A stretch of 64,000 nt of DNA, taken from positions 62,001 to 126,000 of the forward strand of contig CAVQRB010000005.1 in the NCBI GenBank assembly GCA_963715055.1. Direction: 5' to 3'. This document shows positions 37,654 through 46,664 of the stretch, in pieces; the stretch's first letter is position 1, and each line of letters starts with the position of its first letter. Under the pieces are notes generated by a model, which saw nothing but the letters and a program-made list of their open reading frames with translations, made no database searches and was not told the DNA's origin. The translations under genes and the position numbers were made by a program. The DNA is from CAVQRB01 sp963715055 (GTDB taxonomy: Bacteria; Pseudomonadota; Alphaproteobacteria; Rhodobacterales; Rhodobacteraceae).

Positions 37654-38357
37654 GGTTTCGCGCCTTCACCCTGATCCGCTTGGTCCTCAGAGAGATCAGA
37701 GAGATTGGCAGCGATCCAGTCGGAAAATCTGATTTTGGCGGCCAGATACTCGGCCGACCAGTCGGTTGCGACGAGATCCCGGTAGTAGGACGACGACGTC
37801 GCCAAGGCTTCCTTGGACGAGGATAGAACGGTCGCGAGAATGTCCTCCTTGCCCGGCAAGTCATCATAGGAAGGCAGAATACTCCCACAGTCGAAATTCA
37901 TGACTGCTTGCTCACGCGCCGCTTCGGGGTCGCCATCTGTCGTCAGGGCAGCTTCAAGCCCTTCCATGTCAGCGGCTGTGTCGCAGGCGTCTTTGACTTC
38001 CCATACAAGCGCACCTGCAATCACCGAGACGCCGAGGAAAGGGACGGCCTCCCCAAAAACGGAACCGATGTTGCGAACGGCACCTCGTTGTACTCGCTGG
38101 GTGACTTTTTTTGCGGTCTCGCGGCTAATTTTACGTGCAGCGTTTTGACGAGCAATCTTCTCGCCTGCTTCTCTTGCAACCACAGTTCCAATTCCCACAG
38201 CAGAAAGCGCTCCCTGAGCAGCGGCATAGACCCCACTGATGGTAAACATTGCAACGTTGAAGCCCAGTGAAGCAATTAAAGCCAACACCACAAAAAATGT
38301 TGCAAAACGCCGGATCAGCCGGAATGGCAAGGTCAAAAGCGAAAATGCGGACATCAT
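37650..38357 (-). CDS. Unknown membrane-anchored protein in the pdxJ-acpS cluster
   Basis: A 235-residue protein I do not recognise. A first TM helix is at about 16-42 (FFVVLALIASLGFNVAMFTI) and a second hydrophobic stretch is near 98-116 (GEAVPFLGVSVIAGALVWEV). The loop between is basic with ARQNAARKISRETAKKVTQR. The C-terminal 110 residues are acidic and hydrophilic, with few candidates for catalytic residues. The 5' half is visibly richer in A and T than the surrounding genes. It overlaps acpS by 4 nt, so it is transcribed in the cluster, although pdxJ-acpS are usually adjacent. It may be a recent arrival. Confidence 0.7.
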   Translation of the reverse strand: MMSAFSLLTLPFRLIRRFATFFVVLALIASLGFNVAMFTISGVYAAAQGALSAVGIGTVVAREAGEKIARQNAARKISRETAKKVTQRVQRGAVRNIGSVFGEAVPFLGVSVIAGALVWEVKDACDTAADMEGLEAALTTDGDPEAAREQAVMNFDCGSILPSYDDLPGKEDILATVLSSSKEALATSSSYYRDLVATDWSAEYLAAKIRFSDWIAANLSDLSEDQADQGEGAKP

Positions 38358-38408
38358 CGTCCCTTTTGCAAACGGGGCGCTGTCTCACGGCGGTGTGGGA
38401 GCGCAAGC

Positions 38409-38879
38409 TCAGCACCGGTACCGAGGATCATGCGCGACGTCTAGTTCAACCGCTGGGCCGTCAGAGTTCTGGTAATCGATGCGCCAGCGCACCGGCATGC
38501 TCGGGCAGCAGCGGGGCTCGTCGGGGCCCAGCATGATCGTCGTCAACTCCACCGCGCTTTCACCATAGGCAACATCGGAAGGCGACTGCCCGAAGAGCCC
38601 CTCGACCTTGCCGGCAAAGACCCAACTGCCTTCCTGCTTCACGAAGAAGCCGGGCGCGATGCCGGTGCTGCCGGCGGAGCCTTCGATCCACTCATAGACG
38701 ACCGCGAGAGCGATGGAAGCTGCCGCCGGATCGGGGTTGTCGGGAAGCCAGAAGCTCGCCTCGGCAGTGCCGGACGTCGTAAGGTTGGGCAGGATCAAGG
38801 CGTCGAGATCGCCCCAGTCCTGCGCCTGCGCCGGCAGTGCCGCGAGGGTCAGGGCAAATGCGAGAACCAGCGGCTTCAT
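38409..38879 (-). CDS. Predicted periplasmic protein of unknown function
   Basis: A 156-residue exported protein with a clear signal peptide MKPLVLAFALTLAALPAQAQ (cleavage near AQA-QD). The mature domain has EASFWLPDNPDPAAASIALA, VVYEWIEGSAGSTGIAPGFF and CCPSMPVRWRIDY, with three cysteines near the end, one of them the last residue. No family is recognised. It overlaps the pdxJ stop by 4 nt, so it is translationally coupled to pdxJ. Confidence 0.75.
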   Translation of the reverse strand: MKPLVLAFALTLAALPAQAQDWGDLDALILPNLTTSGTAEASFWLPDNPDPAAASIALAVVYEWIEGSAGSTGIAPGFFVKQEGSWVFAGKVEGLFGQSPSDVAYGESAVELTTIMLGPDEPRCCPSMPVRWRIDYQNSDGPAVELDVAHDPRYRC

Positions 38880-39625
38880 GACCTTGCAGCCTCCATCAGG
38901 CGGCGCATCTCCTTGATCGCGGGACCAAGCCCGAGAAAGATCGACTCGCCAATCAGGAAATGCCCGATGTTGAGTTCCATGACTTCCGGGAAAGCCGCCA
39001 CCGGCATCACCGTGTCGTAGTTGAGCCCGTGCCCCGCGTGGACCTCGAGCCCGAGCGACTGCGCGAAGGTGGACATCTTGCGCAGTTTATCCAATTCGGC
39101 GTCACGCAGGTCCAGATGGCCTTCGGCATGGGCGTCGCAATAGGCACCGGTGTGCAACTCGATGACCTCGGCGCCGATGCGGTGCGCGGCCTCGATCTGG
39201 CGCTGCTCGGCGGCAATGAAGATCGACACGCGGCAGCCCGCCTCGCGCAGCGGGGCGATGAAATGCGCCAACCGGTTTTCCTCGCGCGCAACCTCGAGCC
39301 CGCCTTCGGTGGTGCGCTCTTCGCGCTTTTCCGGCACGATGCAGACCGCGTGCGGCTTGTGGCGCAGCGCGATCCTCTGCATCTCGTCGGTGGCGGCCAT
39401 CTCGAAGTTGAGCGGCACGTTGAGTACCTCCATCAACCCTTCGATGTCGGCGTCGGAAATATGCCTGCGGTCCTCACGCAGATGCGCCGTGATGCCATCA
39501 GCACCCGCCTCTTCCGCCACCAGCGCGGCGCGCAGCGGATCAGGGTAAGCGCCGCCGCGCGCGTTGCGCACGGTCGCCACATGGTCGATGTTCACACCCA
39601 GTCTCAGTCTGCCCTCATTGGCCAT
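38876..39625 (-). CDS. pdxJ: Pyridoxine 5'-phosphate synthase
   Basis: Last step of DXP-dependent vitamin B6 synthesis, joining 1-deoxyxylulose 5-phosphate and 3-amino-2-oxopropyl phosphate. It has 249 residues in a TIM barrel. The motifs are LGVNIDHVATVRNARGGAYP, ITAHLREDRRHISDADI, the HTGAYCD segment and HAGHGLNYDTVMPVAAFPEV, followed by LNIGHFLIGESIFLGL. It starts 1 nt after the DUF2062 stop. Confidence 0.97.
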   Translation of the reverse strand: MANEGRLRLGVNIDHVATVRNARGGAYPDPLRAALVAEEAGADGITAHLREDRRHISDADIEGLMEVLNVPLNFEMAATDEMQRIALRHKPHAVCIVPEKREERTTEGGLEVAREENRLAHFIAPLREAGCRVSIFIAAEQRQIEAAHRIGAEVIELHTGAYCDAHAEGHLDLRDAELDKLRKMSTFAQSLGLEVHAGHGLNYDTVMPVAAFPEVMELNIGHFLIGESIFLGLGPAIKEMRRLMEAARS

Positions 39626-39626
39626 T

Positions 39627-40310
39627 TCAGCCCCCTGTCCTGTCCGGCGCGGTCCGATCCGCTTTGCGTTTTGCTTCCGCCTTGGCGGCGGCTTTCGCCT
39701 TGAGCGCCTCCAGCTTGGCCTTGATCACACCCTTGCGGCGCTTCTGATAGGCGCGGATCAGGGGCACGGAGAGATAGTAGCAAATGCTGGCGCAGAGCAG
39801 GCCAGGCAGAATGCCACCGATCATGTAGGGAAAGAAGATCTCGTCATAGAACACCGACAGACGCGACCAGTCTGCCGTCGCATCGGTGAACATCGCAAGG
39901 AAGTTGTCCTTGAGGTCCGCGCTCGCGTCCACGAACTTGCCGCCGAAGGATCTATGGTTCTCGCTGTCCACTTCCGTGCCCAGAAGCCAGTGGCCGGTGG
40001 TCAGCGAGGCGATCCCGATGGGCACGTAGGTCAGCGGATTGCCGAAGAATGTCGCCATCAGCGAGGCGATGATGTTGCCGTGCATGATCCGCGCGAGGAC
40101 AGCCGCGACGATGAAATGGAAGCCGTAAAATGGCGTGAAGGTCGTGAAGACGCCGGCGAAGATGCCGCGCGCGATGCGCTCGGGGCTGTCAGGCAGGCGG
40201 TGTACGCGATGCTTGACGTAGTGAAAGGCGCGGTTCCATCCGCCCTTTGGCCAGAGCAGTTCCAGCATGGCCCGCGGCCAGCTTTTCGGATCTCTGCGTT
40301 TGAAGACCAA
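39627..40310 (-). CDS. DUF2062-family membrane protein
   Basis: A 227-residue inner-membrane protein of the DUF2062 family. It begins with an apparent TTG at 40310 (product VFKRRDPKSWPRAMLELL after the start), which fits the family start better than the internal ATG. Several membrane segments are seen, with GIFAGVFTTFTPFYGFHFIV and FGNPLTYVPIGIASLTTGHW, the diagnostic FxGxP region. The basic Ala/Lys-rich tail (KAKLEALKAKAAAKAEAKRK) is cytoplasmic. Function is unknown; the place between rsh and pdxJ is conserved in Rhodobacterales. Confidence 0.9.
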   Translation of the reverse strand: MVFKRRDPKSWPRAMLELLWPKGGWNRAFHYVKHRVHRLPDSPERIARGIFAGVFTTFTPFYGFHFIVAAVLARIMHGNIIASLMATFFGNPLTYVPIGIASLTTGHWLLGTEVDSENHRSFGGKFVDASADLKDNFLAMFTDATADWSRLSVFYDEIFFPYMIGGILPGLLCASICYYLSVPLIRAYQKRRKGVIKAKLEALKAKAAAKAEAKRKADRTAPDRTGG

Positions 40311-40396
40311 GGGAGTTTGTCCTTACCAACTCTTTTACCGGGCACTGTCCTGAAAACACGTGCAGATTATGACGGCTTGATGACCCGTGCGGGGCA

Positions 40397-42559
40397 TCAT
40401 GCTGATGTTTCGTTTTCTGCCACAGGCTGCGACATATTGCGATAGCGGGAAATCGCGGCCACAGCGCTTTCCGCCTCGAGCGTGAGCATGAGCGAATGCA
40501 GATGCGCCACATCCCGAACCTCCACATAGATCAGAAGTCGGTAAAAGTCAGGTTTCCTGTCGACAAAATGAAGATCCGAAATATTGGCGCGGCTTTCCCC
40601 GATCAGCGTGCAGATCCGCCCCAGGGTGCCGGCGTCGTTGTTGAGCGTGATTTCCAGCGTGGCGCCATAGCCGGCCGGATGGCTGCCCTCGTGCCAGTGC
40701 AGGTCGAGCCAGCGCTCGGGCTGCTCCTCATAGGCGCCAAGCCGGTCGCAGTCGATGGCGTGTACGACGACGCCGCGCCCGCGGAAGGTGATGCCGACGA
40801 TGCGCTCGCCCGGCAGCGGCTGGCAACAGGGCGCCCTGTCGAAGGACTGGCCCGGTTGCAGGCCGATGACGGCACGTTTCATGTCGACCTTTTCGCCGGG
40901 TTTGGGCGCAAGTTCGGGATAGACCGCCTGCACCACCTCGCGCCCCGTGATCTGGGCGCTGCCGAGCTGCGCCAGCAGATCGTCGCGCCCATCAAAGCGC
41001 AGCGCCTTGGCGGCGGTGATGAGCGCCTTGTCGGTGGATTTGCGCCCGACGTTCTCGAAGGCCGAGCGCGCCAGTTCGCGCCCGAGCTTGATATAGCGCG
41101 CCCGGTCCTCCTCGCGCAGCGCGCGGCGGATCGCGGAACGCGCCTTGCCGGTGGTGGCGATGTCGAGCCAGGTGGCCTGAGGGCTTTGCCCCTGCGCCGT
41201 GATGATCTCCACCGATTGGCCGTTCTTGAGCCGCGTCCAGAGCGGCACGCGCATGTGATCGACCTTGGCACCGACGCAGGCAGTCCCGATCCGGGTGTGG
41301 ATCGCGAAGGCGAAATCGATGGGCGTCGCCCCGCGCGGGAGTTTCACCACCTCGCCCTTGGGCGTGAAACAGAAGACCTGATCCGAATACATCTCCAGCT
41401 TGACGGCCTCGAGGAAATCCTCGTGATCCTCCTCGGCGTCGAACTGTTCGGTGAGCGTGGCGATCCATTTGGTCGGATCGACGGCGAAGGGGTTTCTCGA
41501 ACGCACGCCGTCGCGGTAGGACCAGTGCGCAGCCACGCCGGTTTCAGCCACGTCATGCATCTGGTGGGTGCGGATCTGCACCTCCACGCGCTTGCCGTCG
41601 CGCCCCGAGACGGTGGTATGGATCGAGCGGTAGCCGTTGGTCTTGGGCTGGCTGATGTAGTCCTTGAACCGGCCCGGCACGGCGCGCCAGCGCTGATGGA
41701 TCGCCCCCAGCGCCCGGTAGCAGTCCTCCTCGCTGTCGGTGATGATCCGAAAGCCGTAGATGTCGGAGAGGCGGCTGAAGCTCTGGTCCTTCTCCTCCAT
41801 CTTGCGCCAGATCGAATAGGGCTTCTTGGCGCGGCCGAAAACCTCCGCCTCCACCCCGCGCTTGTCGAGTTCGAGCCGCATGTCGCCGGTGATGCGCTGG
41901 ATCACGTCGCCGGTCTCGCGCTGGAGATTGACGAAGCGGCGGATGATGCTGGCGCGGCCTTCGGGGTTGAGCACGCGGAAAGCGAGGTCTTCCAGTTCCT
42001 CGCGCATCCACTGCATCCCCATGCGCCCCGCCAGTGGCGCGAAGATTTCCATCGTCTCGCGCGCCTTCTGCACCTGCTTTTCCTGCCGCATCGCCTTGAT
42101 CGTGCGCATGTTGTGCAGACGGTCGCTGAGCTTGACGAGGATCACCCGCAGATCCTTCGACATTGCCATGAAGAGCTTGCGAAAGTTCTCCGCCTGCTTG
42201 GTCTCCGACGAATTGAGTTGCAGGTTGGTCAGCTTGGTCACGCCATCGACCAGCATCGCCACCTCTTCGCCGAAGCGCGCATTGATCTCCTTGAACGAGG
42301 CCTTCGTGTCCTCGATCGTGTCATGCAGCAAGGCGGTGATGATGGTGGCATCGTCGAGCTGCTGCTCGGTCAGGATCGCCGCCACCGCCACGGGATGCGT
42401 GAAATAGGGCTCGCCCGAGTGACGCTTCTGCCCCTCGTGCATGGCGCGGCCAAAATCATAGGCCGCGTGGATCTGTTTGACGTTTGTTTTCGGGTTATAC
42501 TTCTGAATGAGGGCAACCAGATCGTCGGCTGTGATGTCCAGATGACCGGTTGTCGACAT
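40397..42559 (-). CDS. rsh: Bifunctional (p)ppGpp synthetase/hydrolase Rsh
   Basis: Single stringent-response enzyme making and degrading (p)ppGpp. It has 720 residues from the ATG at 42559, which has GGGGG 9 nt upstream; a GTG at 42565 is an alternative. The HD hydrolase domain has HSGEPYFTHPVAVAAILTEQ and LLHDTIEDTKASF, the synthetase has DIYGFRIITDSEEDCYRALG and QPKTNGYRSIHTTV. TGS (VFCFTPKGEVVKLPRGATPI), a zinc-finger-like region and a C-terminal ACT domain follow. Both active sites look intact. It lies 38 nt after rpoZ. Confidence 0.96.
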   Translation of the reverse strand: MSTTGHLDITADDLVALIQKYNPKTNVKQIHAAYDFGRAMHEGQKRHSGEPYFTHPVAVAAILTEQQLDDATIITALLHDTIEDTKASFKEINARFGEEVAMLVDGVTKLTNLQLNSSETKQAENFRKLFMAMSKDLRVILVKLSDRLHNMRTIKAMRQEKQVQKARETMEIFAPLAGRMGMQWMREELEDLAFRVLNPEGRASIIRRFVNLQRETGDVIQRITGDMRLELDKRGVEAEVFGRAKKPYSIWRKMEEKDQSFSRLSDIYGFRIITDSEEDCYRALGAIHQRWRAVPGRFKDYISQPKTNGYRSIHTTVSGRDGKRVEVQIRTHQMHDVAETGVAAHWSYRDGVRSRNPFAVDPTKWIATLTEQFDAEEDHEDFLEAVKLEMYSDQVFCFTPKGEVVKLPRGATPIDFAFAIHTRIGTACVGAKVDHMRVPLWTRLKNGQSVEIITAQGQSPQATWLDIATTGKARSAIRRALREEDRARYIKLGRELARSAFENVGRKSTDKALITAAKALRFDGRDDLLAQLGSAQITGREVVQAVYPELAPKPGEKVDMKRAVIGLQPGQSFDRAPCCQPLPGERIVGITFRGRGVVVHAIDCDRLGAYEEQPERWLDLHWHEGSHPAGYGATLEITLNNDAGTLGRICTLIGESRANISDLHFVDRKPDFYRLLIYVEVRDVAHLHSLMLTLEAESAVAAISRYRNMSQPVAENETSA

Positions 42560-42597
42560 TCGCACTGCCCCCGCGGCAGCTTGGGCCGTAAAGAGCC

Positions 42598-42945
42598 CTA
42601 GCCTTGCGCCGCCATCAGTTGGCGCAGCAACATCTCTTCGGACATGCTGTCTTCGTCCGGCTTGTCGTTTTCGGCACCCATCAACAAGGCCATGGCGTCC
42701 TCTTCAGGCTCGTCCACCTCGATCTGGTGCTGGTTGCTCTCGATCAGCCGCTCGCGCAGGTCCTCGGCGCTCTGGGTCTCTTCGGCGATCTCGCGCAGCG
42801 AGACGACCGGGTTCTTGTCATTGTCGCGCTTGACGGTGATTGCGGCACCGGCGGAGATTTCACGGGCACGGTGTGCGGCGAGCATAACCAGTTCGAAGCG
42901 GTTCGGAACCTTATCAACGCAATCTTCAACGGTAACGCGGGCCAT
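42598..42945 (-). CDS. rpoZ: RNA polymerase omega subunit
   Basis: Small subunit that helps assemble beta-prime and, in proteobacteria, contributes to the ppGpp site. I start at 42945 (MARVTVEDCVDKVPNRFELV), 115 residues; the frame extends to 43317 without likeness and overlaps folK. The signature is FELVMLAAHRAREISAGAAI. The acidic C-terminal tail (EVDEPEEDAMALLMGAENDK) is longer than in E. coli, as in other Rhodobacterales. It is next to rsh as usual. Confidence 0.95.
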   Translation of the reverse strand: MARVTVEDCVDKVPNRFELVMLAAHRAREISAGAAITVKRDNDKNPVVSLREIAEETQSAEDLRERLIESNQHQIEVDEPEEDAMALLMGAENDKPDEDSMSEEMLLRQLMAAQG

Positions 42946-43016
42946 GTCGGTCTCCATCAGTCGGAATGTGGTAAGAAGGTCGGTATTTAGGCCGCTTTTA
43001 CGGGATTGACAAGCAT

Positions 43017-43640
43017 CTATTGCAGCGCCTGCACCTCGGCGCGCCGCGCTTCCGGCAGCGTCGCAAGCATCTGCGTCACGCTCGCACCGGTGATGGGATG
43101 GGTCCAGCCGAGCCCCGCAGCGGCGAGCGCTTCGGCCAGCGGCACCAGCACGAAAGCCCTGTCCTGCACGCGCGGATGCGGCAGCAGTACCTCCTGCGGT
43201 ACGCGCTGCATCTGCATCTCCAGCGGCAGTTCCGTCCATGCCCGCTGGGTTTCGCTGTCCGGCAGGACGGTGTCGCCCATCGCGATCAGGTCGAGATCGA
43301 GCGTACGCGGCCCCCATCGCTCAGTCCTGTCGCGCCCGAAGGCCGCTTCGATCGCGTGCAACTCCGACAGCAGGTGTGAAGCGGACAGGTCAGTTTCGAT
43401 CACGACGGCAGCGTTGCGGAATTCCGGGCCGGACCCCGCGGGAAAGGCGGGTGTGCGATAAATCCTGCTCCTGCCGCGAATCACCCCGATGCGCTCGATG
43501 ATGTGTTCAACCGAAGCACGAATGCATTCCGTAGCGTCAACATCGCCGAAACCCGTGTTTGACCCTAGGGCAATCAGCGAAATTGACCGCTTTTGTGGCA
43601 GGAATTCGCCAGAATTAGTCGCTTCCCGGACTTGCGGCAC
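43017..43640 (-). CDS. folK: 2-amino-4-hydroxy-6-hydroxymethyldihydropteridine pyrophosphokinase
   Basis: HPPK, transferring pyrophosphate from ATP to 6-hydroxymethyl-dihydropterin in folate synthesis. It has 207 residues. The motifs are LIALGSNTGFGDVDATECIR, the ERWGPRTLDLDLIAMGD signature and LLPHPRVQDRAFVLVPLAEA. The first 20 residues are a weakly conserved extension. It is 71 nt upstream of rpoZ on the same strand and diverges from the NYN gene. Confidence 0.95.
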   Translation of the reverse strand: MPQVREATNSGEFLPQKRSISLIALGSNTGFGDVDATECIRASVEHIIERIGVIRGRSRIYRTPAFPAGSGPEFRNAAVVIETDLSASHLLSELHAIEAAFGRDRTERWGPRTLDLDLIAMGDTVLPDSETQRAWTELPLEMQMQRVPQEVLLPHPRVQDRAFVLVPLAEALAAAGLGWTHPITGASVTQMLATLPEARRAEVQALQ

Positions 43641-43739
43641 AGTGAAATATCCCTATTTTGATTGCGACCCGGATCGCTGCTGATTTTAATCATTTTAGTT
43701 TCCGAAGACCAGCATCCGAACCCACCGGAAGGACGACAG

Positions 43740-44294
43740 ATGTTTTACAAGGACGAACGGCTCGCGCTGTTCATCGATGGATCGAATCTATACGCAGCGG
43801 CGAAGGCCCTCGGTTTCGACATTGACTACAAGCTCCTGCGGGCCGAATTCATGCGTCGGGGAAAGCTCCTGCGCGCATTCTATTATACTGCCCTTCTCGA
43901 AAACGATGAATACTCGCCGATCAGACCGCTGGTCGACTGGCTGCACTACAACGGCTTTTCCATGGTCACCAAACCGGCCAAGGAATATACCGACAGCATG
44001 GGCCGCCGGAAGGTGAAGGGTAACATGGACATCGAACTGACGGTGGACGCCATGGAACTTGCGCCCCGCGTCGATCATATCGTGCTGTTCTCGGGCGACG
44101 GCGATTTCCGCCCGCTCGTGGAAAGCCTGCAACGCTCGGGTGTGCGGGTTTCGGTCGTCTCCACGATCCGCAGCCAGCCGCCGATGATCTCCGATGAACT
44201 GCGCCGCCAGGCCGATAATTTCATCGAACTCGACGAGTTGAAGGAAGTCATCGGGCGTCCGCCGCGCGAATATGCGGACGCGGCCAACGCCTGA
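43740..44294 (+). CDS. NYN-domain (LabA/DUF88) protein, putative RNA nuclease
   Basis: A 184-residue protein with a PIN-like NYN fold, of the LabA/DUF88 group. I start at 43740 (MFYKDERLALFIDGSNLYAA) with GGAAGGACGAC upstream. Acidic active-site candidates are FIDGSN (Asp13), the NMDIELTVDAMEL segment and HIVLFSGDGDFRPLVESLQR. The C-terminus ends in DELRRQADNFIELDELK. NYN proteins are thought to cut structured RNA; the target here is unknown. The ispH start follows 93 nt later. Confidence 0.88.
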   Translation: MFYKDERLALFIDGSNLYAAAKALGFDIDYKLLRAEFMRRGKLLRAFYYTALLENDEYSPIRPLVDWLHYNGFSMVTKPAKEYTDSMGRRKVKGNMDIELTVDAMELAPRVDHIVLFSGDGDFRPLVESLQRSGVRVSVVSTIRSQPPMISDELRRQADNFIELDELKEVIGRPPREYADAANA

Positions 44295-44386
44295 GGCATC
44301 GAAGGCGGCAGGGTCCGGCAGGTCATGTGACGCTGGACGATGTCGCGTCAAAGCCCTACCTCTGGTCTGCGACCCAAAGGTGCCCG

Positions 44387-45337
44387 ATGACGAAACCACC
44401 CCTCACTCTCTATCTCGCCGCGCCGCGTGGATTCTGCGCGGGCGTCGATCGTGCCATCAAGATCGTCGAGATGGCGCTCGAGAAATGGGGCGCGCCGGTC
44501 TATGTGCGCCATGAGATCGTGCACAACAAATTCGTGGTGGACGGGCTGCGCGACAAGGGTGCGGTGTTCGTCGCGGAATTGTCGGACTGCCCGGATGACC
44601 GTCCGGTGATCTTCTCCGCCCATGGCGTGCCGAAATCCGTGCCGCAGGCGGCGCAGGCGCGCGAGATGGTCTTTGTCGACGCCACCTGCCCATTGGTCAG
44701 CAAGGTGCACATCGAGGCGCAGCGTCATGCGGACAACGGTTTGCAGATGGTGATGATCGGCCATGCCGGCCACCCCGAAACCGTGGGCACCATGGGGCAA
44801 TTGCCGGAGGGCGATGTGCTTCTGGTCGAAACGACCGACGATGTGGCGACGATCGATGTGCGCGACCCGGAACGCCTGGCCTATGTAACGCAGACCACCT
44901 TGAGCGTGGATGACACCGCCGATGTGGTGGCAGCGCTCAAGGCGCGGTTCCCGGCCATCGTCGGGCCGCACAAGGAAGACATCTGCTATGCCACGACCAA
45001 CCGGCAGGAAGCGGTGAAGGCGATGGCGCCGAAATGCGACGCCATGCTGGTGGTCGGCGCGCCCAATTCGTCCAATTCCAAACGGCTGGTCGAGGTCGGT
45101 ACGCGCGCGGGCTGCGGCTATGCACAATTGGTGCAGCGGGCCGCGGACATCGACTGGCGCGCGCTCGACGGCATCCGCAGCATCGGCATCACCGCCGGGG
45201 CGTCTGCGCCCGAAGTGCTGATCAACGAAGTCATGGATGCGTTTTCCGAGCGCTACGAGGTCACCCGCGAGTTGGTCGAAACCGCCGTGGAGAACGTCGA
45301 GTTCAAGGTCCCGCGCGTGCTGCGGACGCCTGTGTAA
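44387..45337 (+). CDS. ispH: 4-hydroxy-3-methylbut-2-enyl diphosphate reductase
   Basis: Iron-sulfur enzyme of the MEP pathway making IPP and DMAPP. I start at 44387 (MTKPPLTLYLAAPRGFCAGV), 316 residues; the upstream frame to 44327 is unlike the family. The cluster-binding cysteines are in PRGFCAGVDRAI, DATCPLVSKVH and EDICYATTNRQEAV, and the active HGVPKSVPQAAQAR and NSSNSKRLVEVG motifs are present. A plus-strand run of closely packed genes begins here. Confidence 0.96.
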   Translation: MTKPPLTLYLAAPRGFCAGVDRAIKIVEMALEKWGAPVYVRHEIVHNKFVVDGLRDKGAVFVAELSDCPDDRPVIFSAHGVPKSVPQAAQAREMVFVDATCPLVSKVHIEAQRHADNGLQMVMIGHAGHPETVGTMGQLPEGDVLLVETTDDVATIDVRDPERLAYVTQTTLSVDDTADVVAALKARFPAIVGPHKEDICYATTNRQEAVKAMAPKCDAMLVVGAPNSSNSKRLVEVGTRAGCGYAQLVQRAADIDWRALDGIRSIGITAGASAPEVLINEVMDAFSERYEVTRELVETAVENVEFKVPRVLRTPV

Positions 45338-45352
45338 GTCGGACGTAGCCCG

Positions 45353-46165
45353 GTGGCTGATCCACAAGACTATGTCGGCACGGGCGCGCAGAGGGCGGTG
45401 TTGCGGCGAGGTCGTGCGCTTTTCGATCTGATCCGCGACAGGCCGCATTTCACCTATTATGGCCGGACGGTCGGGGTGTTCAGCCCTGAGGACGCGCCGC
45501 TGGATCAGGTGATCGCGCTCGCGCGGCTGCAAGGCAACAGCAGTTTTGCGTGCGTGGCCAATGACCGGGTCGCGGCGCTGAGCGAGGCGGCGCGGGCGCA
45601 GGGGTTGCAACCGATGCACTACGCGCGCTGGGTCGGTGCAGGGCAAACGCTGGAAGCGGCGCGGCGGATGATGGACACACGGCCGCTGCCGGAGGGGCTG
45701 CGGGCGCAATGGCTCACGCGAGACACACCGCCGGACATCTGCGCCTCCTTTGCGGATATGGCTCTGTCTTGCGGGGTGTTGCCGCCCAACCTCGCAGTAC
45801 TCCGCGGCGATCTGCGGCCCGGTGCGTGCCTCATGGCCATCGACGCTGCGGGCGCGGTTGTGTCCTGTGCGGCGGCAGCGGCCTTTGCCCATGAGGAGCA
45901 CCCGTCAGGCAAAGCCGAATGCTGGTGGGGGATGCTGGCAACCCGCGACGCAGCACGCGGTCAGGGCCTGTCGCTGCGTCTGGGGGCGGAGGTGATTGTG
46001 GAAATGAACCGCCGCTACGGGTTCAGCCAGATCTTCACCGGGGTGGAGCCGGGCAACGCACCGTCGGAAGCGGTCTGCACCCGTCTGGGCCTGCGCGCGA
46101 CGGACCACAGCATTCTGGGGATGGCGGACCCCGATCTCGTTCCCGGCGGACGGATGACAAAGTGA
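45353..46165 (+). CDS. GNAT-family N-acetyltransferase
   Basis: A 270-residue acetyltransferase beginning with GTG at 45353, 15 nt after ispH. The N-terminal half is a degenerate GNAT-like region (VFSPEDAPLDQVIALARLQG). The C-terminal half is a GNAT domain with acetyl-CoA motif LATRDAARGQGLSLRLGAEV (about 197-216) and FTGVEPGNAPSEAVCTRLGL. Tandem GNAT halves of this kind are common. Substrate is unknown. It ends 45 nt before the DUF3429 start. Confidence 0.85.
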   Translation: MADPQDYVGTGAQRAVLRRGRALFDLIRDRPHFTYYGRTVGVFSPEDAPLDQVIALARLQGNSSFACVANDRVAALSEAARAQGLQPMHYARWVGAGQTLEAARRMMDTRPLPEGLRAQWLTRDTPPDICASFADMALSCGVLPPNLAVLRGDLRPGACLMAIDAAGAVVSCAAAAAFAHEEHPSGKAECWWGMLATRDAARGQGLSLRLGAEVIVEMNRRYGFSQIFTGVEPGNAPSEAVCTRLGLRATDHSILGMADPDLVPGGRMTK

Positions 46166-46210
46166 TCGGCGGCCCTTGCCTTGACTGAGGCATCGGACCA
46201 TGTTGCGGCC

Positions 46211-46664
46211 ATGAAGAGCATCCCCAAAGCCCCCCTGATCCTCGGCCTGGCCGGGCTCATTCCCTTTGTCTGGGGCGCGCTTACCTATCTCGATCGATCC
46301 GCTGGCGGTCTGGGGAGCGGGTGCCCTGGGGTCGCGGTTCGTAGGACCTTACGTGCAGCTTTTCTACGGCTCGGTGATCCTGTCGTTCATGTCGGGCGTG
46401 CTTTGGGGCTTTGCCACCAAGGCCGAGCGGCAGCCAGGCCGCCTCTGCTACACGCTCTCGGTGATCCCGGCCCTCTGGGCCTTCTTCATGACCGGCGGCG
46501 GGCCGGTGACGGCGGGGATGAACCTGATCTTCGGCTTTGCGGGGCTGCTGATCCTCGATCTTGCCTTTTCGCGCTGGGGCCTGACCCCGCCGTGGTGGAT
46601 GGCTCTGCGGACGCTGCTGACCGTGGTGGTGGTGGCGTGCCTTTCGGTCGGAGTGTTCCTGTGA
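46211..46664 (+). pseudogene. DUF3429 membrane protein gene with a one-base frameshift
   Basis: The first frame from ATG 46211 encodes MKSIPKAPLILGLAGLIPFV then WGALT, a DUF3429 N-terminus with its first membrane helix. It then runs out of phase. The rest of the family is encoded in another frame from about 46290, IDPLAVWGAGALGSRFVGPY and FYGSVILSFMSGVLWGFATK, to the stop at 46664. One surplus base around 46290 explains this. The downstream frame could start at a TTG at 46266 and give 132 residues without the first helix. Either an inactive gene, a sequencing error, or an N-terminally truncated product. The stop overlaps the next start (GTGA). Confidence 0.7.

Noticed and set aside
40496..42601. 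701-codon plus-strand open frame
   Set aside because: Antisense to rsh, where HD, synthetase, TGS and ACT domains are all intact.
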